Assembly (NCBI GenBank): GCA_910584745.1
Contig: CAJUDG010000022.1
Span: 1-13,841 of the forward strand
Reading direction: 5' to 3'
Origin: an uncultured Eubacteriales bacterium
GTDB taxonomy: Bacteria > Bacillota > Clostridia > Oscillospirales > Acutalibacteraceae
DNA length: 13,841 bases
A program made the position numbers and the translations under genes. Positions 1-7,124 of this stretch are shown piece by piece. Positions within the stretch are counted from its first letter, which is position 1. Each line of letters starts with the position of its first letter. The notes beneath the pieces are model-generated. The model was not told the origin of the DNA and did not search any database. It saw only the letters and a list, made by a program, of their open reading frames with translations.

Positions 1-983
1 TTGGTCAGCTCCGCCCCCAGCATCAAGGGCGAGCCAAACAGGCACCAGAGGGTCACCATCGTTCTCTGTTCGTCCCGAGTGAAATGGGTGTCCCACTCCC
101 CCTTGCCGAAGCCGCCGCCGATTTTACCGAGAGGCAGCATATCGCAGTCCGGGTAGCAGCCGGGGCCGATATGATCCTGCCACAGCTCGCAGCGGTAGAA
201 CATGGCCTTGAGTGCTTTCCAGTCGTCCCAGAAATCGTCGGTGATGCGCCACATATTGGCGTACTTTTTGTAGTGCCAGGCCTGCTCGATCAGCGCCGGG
301 CCGGGGGACAGGGACAGCACGATCTCCCGCCCGGACTTCTCAATGGCCCGGTGGAGCATCTCAATCTCATGCTTGCGCTCATATGCCCGGGGGCTATGCT
401 CCACCCAGTTGTCTACGTTACAGATGTCGTCGCACTTGATGAAGTCCACGCCCCAGTCCGCGTACATCTGGATGATGGAATCATAGTACGCCTGCCCAGC
501 CGGGGTGTTCCGCACGCCGTACATATCCGGGTTCCAGCGGCAGATGGAGCTGGGGTCGGCCACCATGTCTGCGGTGACGTCAGTGCCCAATATCTTGGTA
601 TGGTGATGGGCGGCAATGCGTGGGATGCCCCGCATAATGTGGATGCCAAATTTCAGCCCCAGGCTGTGGATGTAGTCCGCCAACGGCTTGAAACCCTGAC
701 CGTACACGGAGGACGGGAATCGCTCCAAGTCGGGCTGGAGCCGGGAGAACTCGTCCATCTCCACAGGCGCGAAGGGGATGTACTGGAACTGCTCCCGCAT
801 AGACCCGGCCTTGTGGGCGTACCACTCAATGTCAACCACCACATACTCCCAGCCGTAGGGCCTGAGCTTTTCGGCTAACACCCGGGCGTTGGCCTTGACC
901 TGTTCCTCGTTGACGGTGGTGTCGTAATAATCGTAGCTGTTCCACCCCATAGGCGGGGTGGGCGCAAAGGTGTTTTTATTCAT
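1..983 (-). CDS. GH27 family glycosidase (alpha-galactosidase / beta-L-arabinopyranosidase-like), 3' end cut by window edge
   Basis: A retaining exo-glycosidase that would remove terminal alpha-galactose or beta-L-arabinopyranose in the cytoplasm. I translated 327 codons from the ATG at 981-983; the frame runs off the window at base 1. GH27 marks are the N-terminal TPPMGWNSY (residues 9-17), GLKFGIH (109-115), the nucleophile loop FIKCDD with Asp185 as the expected nucleophile, and WRITDDFWDDW (245-255) with Asp249 as the expected acid/base. The usual IDDCW sugar-binding motif reads VDIEW (residues 50-54), so its second Asp is replaced; this marks a non-canonical subgroup and leaves sugar specificity open. 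There is no signal peptide. A GGAAAGG ribosome site lies about 9 bases before the ATG. It follows the Cys-rich gene by 29 bases and is probably the same operon. Family assignment is secure; substrate is not. Confidence 0.9.
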   Translation of the reverse strand, partial: MNKNTFAPTPPMGWNSYDYYDTTVNEEQVKANARVLAEKLRPYGWEYVVVDIEWYAHKAGSMREQFQYIPFAPVEMDEFSRLQPDLERFPSSVYGQGFKPLADYIHSLGLKFGIHIMRGIPRIAAHHHTKILGTDVTADMVADPSSICRWNPDMYGVRNTPAGQAYYDSIIQMYADWGVDFIKCDDICNVDNWVEHSPRAYERKHEIEMLHRAIEKSGREIVLSLSPGPALIEQAWHYKKYANMWRITDDFWDDWKALKAMFYRCELWQDHIGPGCYPDCDMLPLGKIGGGFGKGEWDTHFTRDEQRTMVTLWCLFGSPLMLGAELT

Positions 984-1012
984 TGTATGCGACCTTTCCA
1001 ATCCGCGAATTT

Positions 1013-1258
1013 TTACCATTTCCCCCAGGGGCAGACCTGCCGCAGCTTGGCGGCCCGAACCTCCGCAAAGCACCCGCACTGGGCGCACATGCCGTTTTTC
1101 AGGTCGTCGCAGCTTTTGCAGAGGGCCAGCCTGCGGTCGTATTCCTCGGGCGGGGCCTTCTGTTCCAGGGGGATATTGTCTATATACTGATAGATGGACT
1201 TGAAATATTCGCCGTCAAGTTCTCGGAGAAGACAGCGCTTGCAAGTTGGCTGATTCAT
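1013..1258 (-). CDS. Small eight-cysteine protein, DUF6171-like
   Basis: An 81-residue soluble protein with cysteines in ordered pairs: C6-x2-C9, C47-x2-C50, C58-x2-C61-x-C63 and C76. It ends in CPWGKW. The pattern and length match my recollection of DUF6171, a family common in gut Firmicutes with no known function; I could not run a search. The Cys spacing suggests one or two bound metal ions (zinc or iron-sulfur), which is inference. There is no signal peptide or membrane segment. Its ATG overlaps the TGA of the upstream GH51 gene (ATGA, 4-base overlap at 1255-1258). I see no good Shine-Dalgarno at normal spacing, so it is probably translated by coupling to the GH51. The gene sits between two glycosidases on the same strand. 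A role in redox or metal sensing, or as an accessory to the enzymes, is possible but unproven. Confidence 0.82.
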   Translation of the reverse strand: MNQPTCKRCLLRELDGEYFKSIYQYIDNIPLEQKAPPEEYDRRLALCKSCDDLKNGMCAQCGCFAEVRAAKLRQVCPWGKW

Positions 1259-2730
1259 TTTACAGTGAACGCTGCCACCGAGCAGGCGGGCAGTGTGGCT
1301 TTGAAGCTGTCACCGGTCAGCTCTGCGGCAAGGGGCACGGGCTTCACGGTTTCCTCAGAGCCGAAGTCGTTGTACGCGCCGCAGGCCCCTGTGAGTACTT
1401 TGCCCTCCACCTGATTCATCTTGCCCAGGCCGGAGATGGCGCAGTCCAACTCTGCGCTGTCGGTGTCGCTGAGATTGGCCACGGTAACCAGCACACCCTC
1501 CCCGCTCTCGCTTGCGGAGATGTGCAGGCTGGGGGCCTGATTCTCTCCCTCGCCAATGAGGGCAGTCTCCACATAGCTCTCCAGCTGCTTTGCCCCCTGA
1601 TGCCCCTTATACATCTCGAACACATGATAGGTGGGGGTCAGCAGCATTTTCGCGCCCTCGGTGAGGATGACAGCCTGCAGCACGTTCACCACCTGGGCGA
1701 TGTTGGCCATCACCACCGTGTCGCAGTGATTATTAAATATGTTTAGGTTGATGGCCGCCACTAGGCCATCCCGCATGGTATTCTGCTGATAGAGGAAGCC
1801 CGGGTTGGTGCCCGGCTCCACGTCGAACCAAGTGCCCCACTCGTCTACGCAGAGCCCCACCTGCCGGTTGCCCTGGTACTGCTTGATGATACGGCTATGG
1901 TTCTCCACCAGTTCCTCCATCCGCAGGGTCTTCTTGAGCGTGGTGTAATACTCATTCCGGGAGAAACCGGTGGCAGCGCCCTTGTGCTGCCATTCCCCGC
2001 CGGGTACGGTGTAATAGTGCAGGCTCACCGCGTCGATAAAGCGCCCGGCCCGCTCCATGACAACCTTTGTCCAGTTGTAATCGGCGACATTAGCACCGGA
2101 GGCTATCTTGTATATCTTGTGCTCATTGTCATAGTTGCGCATATAAGTAGCGTATTGACGGCAGAGGTCAGCGTAAAACTCCGGCCGCATATTGCCACCG
2201 CAGCCCCATGCCTCGTTGCCGATGCCCCAGTATTTCACGTTCCAGGGAGCGTCCTGGCCATTTTTGCGGCGCTCTTCGGCCATAGGGGACTGCCCGCCCA
2301 TGTTGCAGTATTCCACCCAGTCGGAGAACTCCTGGACGGTACCGCTGCCCACGTTCCCGGAGAGATACGGTTCGCACTCAAGCTGGCGGCACAGCTCCAT
2401 GAACTCGTGGGTGCCGAAGGTGTTGTCCTCCGTCACGCCGCCCCAGTTGGTGTTGACAATTCTCTTGCGGCTCTCTTTGGGCCCGATGCCGTCCCGCCAG
2501 TGATAGGTGTCCGCAAAGCACCCGCCGGGCCAGCGGAGCAGGGGGATTCCCATCTTTTTCAGGGCTTCCACCACATCGGTGCGCATACCGTTCACGTTGG
2601 GAATGTCCGAGTTTTCGCCTACATAGATGCCATTGTAGATACAGCGGCCTAGGTGCTCGGAAAAGTGGCCGTAGATGTTGGGATTGATAGTGCCTTTCGA
2701 GCGGTTTCCGTTGATGATTGCTTTTGCCAT
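1255..2730 (-). CDS. abfA: GH51 alpha-L-arabinofuranosidase, compact AbfA type
   Basis: Retaining exo-enzyme that releases terminal alpha-L-arabinofuranose from arabino-oligosaccharides. At 491 residues with no signal peptide, it is close in size to intracellular AbfA enzymes of Bacillus/Geobacillus. The (beta/alpha)8 barrel carries LRWPGG (65-70), GIGNEAWG (169-176) with Glu173 as expected acid/base, LHYYTVPG (237-244) and VDEWGTWFD (295-303) with Glu297 as expected nucleophile. A beta-sandwich arabinofuranosidase C-domain follows from about residue 380 to the end. The start is fixed by GGAGG seven bases before the ATG, overlapping the end of the upstream GH51, with only two bases between the genes (2731-2732). 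The TGA overlaps the next start. The family call is very secure. Preference for 1,5-, 1,3- or 1,2-linked arabinose cannot be read from sequence. Confidence 0.95.
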   Translation of the reverse strand: MAKAIINGNRSKGTINPNIYGHFSEHLGRCIYNGIYVGENSDIPNVNGMRTDVVEALKKMGIPLLRWPGGCFADTYHWRDGIGPKESRKRIVNTNWGGVTEDNTFGTHEFMELCRQLECEPYLSGNVGSGTVQEFSDWVEYCNMGGQSPMAEERRKNGQDAPWNVKYWGIGNEAWGCGGNMRPEFYADLCRQYATYMRNYDNEHKIYKIASGANVADYNWTKVVMERAGRFIDAVSLHYYTVPGGEWQHKGAATGFSRNEYYTTLKKTLRMEELVENHSRIIKQYQGNRQVGLCVDEWGTWFDVEPGTNPGFLYQQNTMRDGLVAAINLNIFNNHCDTVVMANIAQVVNVLQAVILTEGAKMLLTPTYHVFEMYKGHQGAKQLESYVETALIGEGENQAPSLHISASESGEGVLVTVANLSDTDSAELDCAISGLGKMNQVEGKVLTGACGAYNDFGSEETVKPVPLAAELTGDSFKATLPACSVAAFTVK

Positions 2731-2732
2731 AG

Positions 2733-5066
2733 TTATGCCTCCATGTTATGAATTGGTATTTCAAATACGGTTAGAGAATAGGGCGGCAGGGCCGCGCTGA
2801 GCCGTCCGCTTTCTATTACAATAGGGCTTTCTGCGGGGCAGATGCGTTCTGGCTCCTCAAAGCTGTTCTCCGCCGCCGGGTCGCCGGTAAGTCTGACCGC
2901 CCTGCCCTCCCGGACGGGTTTCCAGGCCGACAGGTCAAGCTCAAGGTTTTGCTGTTCACCTTGCACGTTCACCGCCTTGACGATGACGGTAGATTTCTCC
3001 CGGTCCAGAGCCGCCGAAGCGTACAGTGGCTCGATGACCAGTGGTTTATCCTCGGCCCGGTGCAGCTGTTGACCGTCCACCCAGGCGGAGATTTTCCTCC
3101 CCTCCACAGCCAGCTTGAAGCGCCTGGGCTGGCCCTCCACGAAAGAGAACTCCGACTGGCTCAGCACCGTCCCCCGGCCCCGGTAGTTGTGGCCGATGAT
3201 GGAGTCCTTGTTCTGCCAGCCGCCCAGCTCCCAGGTAAGGCAGCTCTTGGGGTCCTTTTCGCCGAACCGAACTGTCAGCCCCCGGTTGCCGTGGGGCTTT
3301 TCCGCGTGATAGGCCCGCTCCACTGCGTCAAATTCCAGAGTAAAGCCGGAGGAATCTCCCAATTCCAGTTCCTGCCCGACAGCGAGGGCGCAGTCGCCAC
3401 AGGCCCTGCCGTTTATGCTCAGGTTGGAGATGGCAAATTCCGAGCTGCCCGCGCAGATTGTTACCGGCCCTGTTGTCGGCTCCGGCACAGGTGTACCCAA
3501 CTTCGGCAGGCCGCTCAGGGGCAGCAGCACGTCCCCCTGGTAGTTCATGAACAGCTTTTGCACATAGTAGCTGGGTGTGCCATAGGCCTGGTGGTTGTCG
3601 AAGAAAATCATGTCCGGCTTCCAGTTGGCGTAGTCCACATTGCACAGCATGGGCGCGTAGCAGGCCAGCCCCACCGCCGGGGCCTTCTCCAGGCCAATCA
3701 TATATGCTGCCTCAGAGAGGGCGTTTCCCCAGGTGTTGCCCTGGGTGGCGTACTCGCCCAGGAAAACTTTTGGGTCGCTGGGGTCGAAACCATCGTAGCG
3801 GTGGACATTGGCAAGGAACCACTCCGGCGACTGGTAGTAGTGCTCGTCCACTAGGTCTACCCCCAGCTTGCGGGCGCAGTCCCAGCCCTGCTCATACTCG
3901 CCGCCCGCCGCGAAGGGTCCGCTGGTGCCGATAATTTTTATCTCCGGGTGACGCTCCCGCACGGCCTTGTAGATGATTTCAAAGCGGTCGAAAAAGCCCT
4001 GCCCCACCTCCTCATTGCCGATGGCCAGGTACTCCAAGCCAAAGGGCTCCGGGTGGCCCAGCCGCGCCCGAACGCCGCCCCAGACAGTGTCGGGGCCGCC
4101 ATTGGCGAACTCAATCAGGTCCAGCGCGTCGTCTATCCAGGGCTGAAGCTCGTCTAGGGGCGCACCTCGGTCATGATGGGGATCCCAGGCTCCGGGCAGC
4201 ACCGGCAGGGGCTTTGCACCTATGTCCTCGCAGAACTGAAAATACTCGTAGTAACCAAGCCCGAAGGATTGGTTGTAGTTCCAGCCGCTCCGCCGGACGG
4301 GACGGGCATCGATGGGGCCCAGGGTGTTCTTCCAGCGGTACATGGAGCAGCGGTCCCGCTCGTCCAGGGTGCCGTCATGGACCAGGCACCCGCCGGGGAA
4401 GCGCATGAATTTCGGGCGCATATCCGCCAGCAGCTCCGCCAGGTCTTTCCGCAGGCCGTGGCCTTTGTAGGTCTCCACCGGGAACAGGGAAACCATGTCC
4501 AGCGCCACAGTGCCGGCCTCCTCTGAGAACAGCGCCAATCGACCGGCAAAGCAGGTGGCGTTTGCGGTAAGAGTACCAGTCAGCTTTTCCCAGCTGTCTC
4601 CAGCAATTTTGTACTCCAGCGTGTTGGAAAGCGCCTCGCCGCTCTCACTCTCCAGGCGGATTTTCAGCGGCAGCGCCGCCGTGCTGACCCGCCGTGCCCA
4701 GCAGGAGAAACGATACTCCTTCCCCTCCCGGACAGGGATCCCGGAATTATACCCCAGATTCCGTACACCGCCGCCGGCACCGGCTTTGGTGACCTCTAAA
4801 ACAAGATAATGCGGATTCTTCGTATTCAGCGGCGTGTGGCTCTCCACATGGCAATTTGCAGTGCTTGCCCCCCGCTGAACGGTCTCCCAGGCGGTGAGGG
4901 CGTGATACTTTGGGTTGTCGATGGGGTCGAACTCGAAGGAGCGGTTCTGCACCAGCTCGCCGTACAAACCGCCGTCGGCGGCATGGTTCAGGTCCTCGAA
5001 GAAGATGCCGAACAGGTCACCCTGCTCCTTGATGGGCTCGCGGCCCACCTTCAGTTCCAGTTTCAT
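2733..5066 (-). CDS. GH51 alpha-L-arabinofuranosidase, large multidomain type with CBM4/9-like and lectin-like modules
   Basis: A 777-residue GH51 enzyme of the longer, plant/bifidobacterial-like architecture. The N-terminus (GIFFEDLNHAADGG, 20-33, then LYGELVQNRSFE) is typical of this branch. Residues about 60-197 look like a CBM4/9-type beta-sandwich inserted before the barrel. The barrel follows with MRFPGGCLV (221-229), LAIGNEEVG (347-355; Glu352 expected acid/base) and FLGEYATQG (435-443; Glu438 expected nucleophile). Residues about 541-700 look like a concanavalin/lectin-like beta-sandwich, then a short all-beta C-terminus. No signal peptide is visible, so it would act on imported oligosaccharides. 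The ATG has AAAGGA eight bases upstream. The gene lies 62 bases after the permease stop, with a stem-loop in that gap, and two bases before the second GH51. Family secure; boundaries of the accessory domains are estimates. Confidence 0.93.
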   Translation of the reverse strand: MKLELKVGREPIKEQGDLFGIFFEDLNHAADGGLYGELVQNRSFEFDPIDNPKYHALTAWETVQRGASTANCHVESHTPLNTKNPHYLVLEVTKAGAGGGVRNLGYNSGIPVREGKEYRFSCWARRVSTAALPLKIRLESESGEALSNTLEYKIAGDSWEKLTGTLTANATCFAGRLALFSEEAGTVALDMVSLFPVETYKGHGLRKDLAELLADMRPKFMRFPGGCLVHDGTLDERDRCSMYRWKNTLGPIDARPVRRSGWNYNQSFGLGYYEYFQFCEDIGAKPLPVLPGAWDPHHDRGAPLDELQPWIDDALDLIEFANGGPDTVWGGVRARLGHPEPFGLEYLAIGNEEVGQGFFDRFEIIYKAVRERHPEIKIIGTSGPFAAGGEYEQGWDCARKLGVDLVDEHYYQSPEWFLANVHRYDGFDPSDPKVFLGEYATQGNTWGNALSEAAYMIGLEKAPAVGLACYAPMLCNVDYANWKPDMIFFDNHQAYGTPSYYVQKLFMNYQGDVLLPLSGLPKLGTPVPEPTTGPVTICAGSSEFAISNLSINGRACGDCALAVGQELELGDSSGFTLEFDAVERAYHAEKPHGNRGLTVRFGEKDPKSCLTWELGGWQNKDSIIGHNYRGRGTVLSQSEFSFVEGQPRRFKLAVEGRKISAWVDGQQLHRAEDKPLVIEPLYASAALDREKSTVIVKAVNVQGEQQNLELDLSAWKPVREGRAVRLTGDPAAENSFEEPERICPAESPIVIESGRLSAALPPYSLTVFEIPIHNMEA

Positions 5067-5084
5067 GAGCAGTTTCCTTTCAAA

Positions 5085-5122
5085 AATAGGGCGGGTAAGG
5101 GAATGTTCCCTCCCCGCCTATT
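5085..5122 (-). terminator. Stem-loop with short U-tract between permease and GH51 genes (partial terminator or attenuator)
   Basis: On the - strand an imperfect inverted repeat opens with AATAGG-CGGG and closes with CCCG-CCTATT, with one bulged base, a small internal loop and an inner GGGA/TCCC stem over a four-base loop. It is followed by five T residues (5086-5082), so it looks like a weak intrinsic terminator. It lies just after the second permease stop and before the ribosome site of the large GH51. Because the downstream genes have no obvious promoter of their own, read-through is expected; the likely effect is lower hydrolase than transporter expression. That effect is inference. Confidence 0.6.
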
Positions 5123-5128
5123 GGTGTT

Positions 5129-6049
5129 TTAGCCTTTCACAGACCCCAGCATCACGCCCTGGACAAAATACTTCTGGGCGAAGGGGTAAATGATGATCAT
5201 AGGGATAGCCGACATGACCATCGCCGCCAGCTCAATGGTCTTGGCGTTGACGATAGCGTTGTTGTTTTGTGAGAACAGCTCGGAGATATTGGCGCTGGAG
5301 GCCATCGCCGAGGCGGTAAGCTGGTCGGTGGCGTTGTAGCTCTGCACCAGCTCCAGGATGTAGTATTGCAGGGTCTTCAGCTCCGGGCTCTGGGTGTAGT
5401 ACAGGGTAGTGGAGTAGTCGTTCCACACGCCCACGGCAGTGAACACGCAAAGCGCCGCCAGCACGGGCTTGGACAGAGGCATGACAATCTTCCAATAGAT
5501 GGTAAACTCGCTTGCGCCGTCCAGCTTGGCGGACTCAAACAGCGCCTCGGGCAGAGCCTTGAAGTTGGTGTTATAGATAATCACGTTGTAGTAGCCCCCG
5601 AACAGGCTGGGGATAATGTAGACCCAGAAGTTATCGTACAGCCCCAGGGTACTGATCAGCAGGAAGAAGGGAATCACGCCGCCGGAGAAGTACATGCTCA
5701 CTAAGCCTAAGGCCGAATAGAACTTCTTGCCCCGCAGGTAGGTGCGGGAGTAGGCGTAGGCGAACATGGAGGTGATGACGGTGGAGGCCACGGTCACGAT
5801 GACGGTCCGCAGGGCGGTAATACCCAGCGCCCGCAGGATGGAGGAATCGCTGAGCACCGTGCGCCAGCTCTCCATAGTGAACTCAGCCGGGAGGAAGATG
5901 GAGAACCCTCGCTGGATGGCGTAGCCGGTGTTCATGGAGTTGATGATAGCGTAATAGAAGGGATAGAGGGACACGAGAATCAAAATCACCATAATAACGG
6001 TGCTGATGATATGGAAAATCCGCTCGCCCATTGTTTTGCTCTGTACCAT
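5129..6049 (-). CDS. Carbohydrate ABC transporter permease, LplC/YtcP type
   Basis: Inner-membrane permease of 306 residues, about six membrane segments (for example 12-35, 76-98, 113-135, 140-160, 196-212, 274-292). The cytoplasmic coupling loop has the EAA-type motif EALFESAKLDGAS at 168-180, continuing to the MPLSKP turn near 190-195; this contacts the ATPase. The C-terminus YFVQGVMLGSVKG is typical of the LplC/YtcP branch that pairs with LplB-type permeases. It follows the first permease by 17 bases, with AAAGGAG before its ATG. With that partner and the lipoprotein it forms a CUT1-type importer for oligosaccharides. No ATPase is encoded nearby, so a shared MsmX-like ATPase encoded elsewhere is expected from knowledge of related systems. 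Confidence 0.93.
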   Translation of the reverse strand: MVQSKTMGERIFHIISTVIMVILILVSLYPFYYAIINSMNTGYAIQRGFSIFLPAEFTMESWRTVLSDSSILRALGITALRTVIVTVASTVITSMFAYAYSRTYLRGKKFYSALGLVSMYFSGGVIPFFLLISTLGLYDNFWVYIIPSLFGGYYNVIIYNTNFKALPEALFESAKLDGASEFTIYWKIVMPLSKPVLAALCVFTAVGVWNDYSTTLYYTQSPELKTLQYYILELVQSYNATDQLTASAMASSANISELFSQNNNAIVNAKTIELAAMVMSAIPMIIIYPFAQKYFVQGVMLGSVKG

Positions 6050-6066
6050 ATATGTTCTCCTTTCCC

Positions 6067-7014
6067 TTAGAACAGGCTGGAATCCGTCAGCTTGCCGGAG
6101 ACGAAGTTTGCCCCGAACAGCAGCAGGATAGCCATTACGGACTTCATCAGCGAAGCGGCGGTGCCGATGCCGAAGTGGAACTGCTTGAGGCCGATATTGT
6201 ACACATAGGTGTCGATGACCTGGCTGGCCTCCATGTTCAGCACGTTCTGGAAGACGTAGATCTGGGTGAAGTTGTTGTTGAGCATACCCGCCACGGCGAA
6301 GATTATCATGATCATCATGGTGGGCATAATGCCCGGAACAGTGACGTTCATAATGCGCTGCCAGCGGCTGGCCCCGTCGATGGTGGCCGCTTCATATAAG
6401 GTGGGGTCGATACCCGCGATGGCGGCAAGGTACAGGATGGCCCCCCAGCCCAGGTCCTTCAGCAGTCCTGTGACGATAGCCACACCCCAGAAGTATTTGG
6501 CGTCCGCCAGGAACAGGATGGGCTCGTCAACAATGTGCAGGCTGGTGAGGATGGTGTTCACAAAGCCGCCGTCCGGGGAGAGCAGATTGATGCACAGGCC
6601 CCCGAACACCACCCAGCTGAGAAAGTGTGGCATATAGGTGACGGTCTGGACGAAGCCCTTAAACTTGGCGCTGCGCAGCTCATTGAGCAGCAGGGCAAAG
6701 GTGATGGTGGCGAAGATGGACACCACCTGGCCGATGAGGTTGATGCCCAGAGTGTTGCGAATCATGGGCCAGAATTGATTACTGATGAATATTTGACGGA
6801 AGTTCTCAAAGTGGTTGAACTCGCTGGTGAAGATGCCCGCAAAGCCCATGGCGGGCTTGTAGTTCTTAAAGGCGATGATGAGTCCCACCAGGGGCAGTAT
6901 GCTGAAGACTATCATCATCAATGAGCCGGGCAGCAGCATACTGTGCAGCTCCAGCTGGGAGCGCCAGTCACGGCCTATAGCCGGGGCAGAGGCCCGTTCT
7001 GTCTTTTTTGCCAT
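6067..7014 (-). CDS. Carbohydrate ABC transporter permease, LplB type
   Basis: Inner-membrane permease of 315 residues and the partner of the LplC-type subunit. The first membrane segment is near 28-49 (MLLPGSLMMIVFSILPLVGL), with further segments near 88-111, 131-147, 176-200, 229-245 and 286-305. The EAA loop EAATIDGASRWQR lies at 208-220, followed by VTVPGIMP (224-231). The SKLTDSSLF-like C-terminal tail (GKLTDSSLF) and the YKPAMGF segment (52-58) are usual in LplB proteins for plant-glycan oligosaccharides. A GAGGGG ribosome site lies six bases before the ATG. It is separated from the binding-protein gene by 110 bases that hold a strong stem-loop and is 17 bases from the second permease. 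Confidence 0.93.
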   Translation of the reverse strand: MAKKTERASAPAIGRDWRSQLELHSMLLPGSLMMIVFSILPLVGLIIAFKNYKPAMGFAGIFTSEFNHFENFRQIFISNQFWPMIRNTLGINLIGQVVSIFATITFALLLNELRSAKFKGFVQTVTYMPHFLSWVVFGGLCINLLSPDGGFVNTILTSLHIVDEPILFLADAKYFWGVAIVTGLLKDLGWGAILYLAAIAGIDPTLYEAATIDGASRWQRIMNVTVPGIMPTMMIMIIFAVAGMLNNNFTQIYVFQNVLNMEASQVIDTYVYNIGLKQFHFGIGTAASLMKSVMAILLLFGANFVSGKLTDSSLF

Positions 7015-7046
7015 AATATTCCCCTCATTTCTTCAAAATATAGGAA

Positions 7047-7079
7047 GCGCCAGGGGCGCTAGTGCTAGGCCCCTGGCGC
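7047..7079 (-). promoter_or_regulatory. Strong intercistronic stem-loop between binding-protein and permease genes
   Basis: A perfect 11-base inverted repeat, GCGCCAGGGGC at 7047-7057 and GCCCCTGGCGC at 7069-7079, closes an 11-base loop in which CTA/TAG can extend the stem past a bulged G. It is not followed by a clean T-run on the - strand (TTCCTATATTTTG), so it is a poor terminator. Its position right after the solute-binding-protein gene is where such hairpins often protect the upstream mRNA and let the binding protein be made in excess over the permeases. The structure is seen; the effect is inferred. Confidence 0.6.
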
Positions 7080-7124
7080 AACCGCAAAGGAGTGACGATT
7101 CCAAATATCTGTAGGCTTATATTC

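Noticed and set aside
2949..3854. + strand open frame opposite the large GH51
   Set aside because: Antisense shadow; the GH51 catalytic and C-terminal motifs lie on the other strand.
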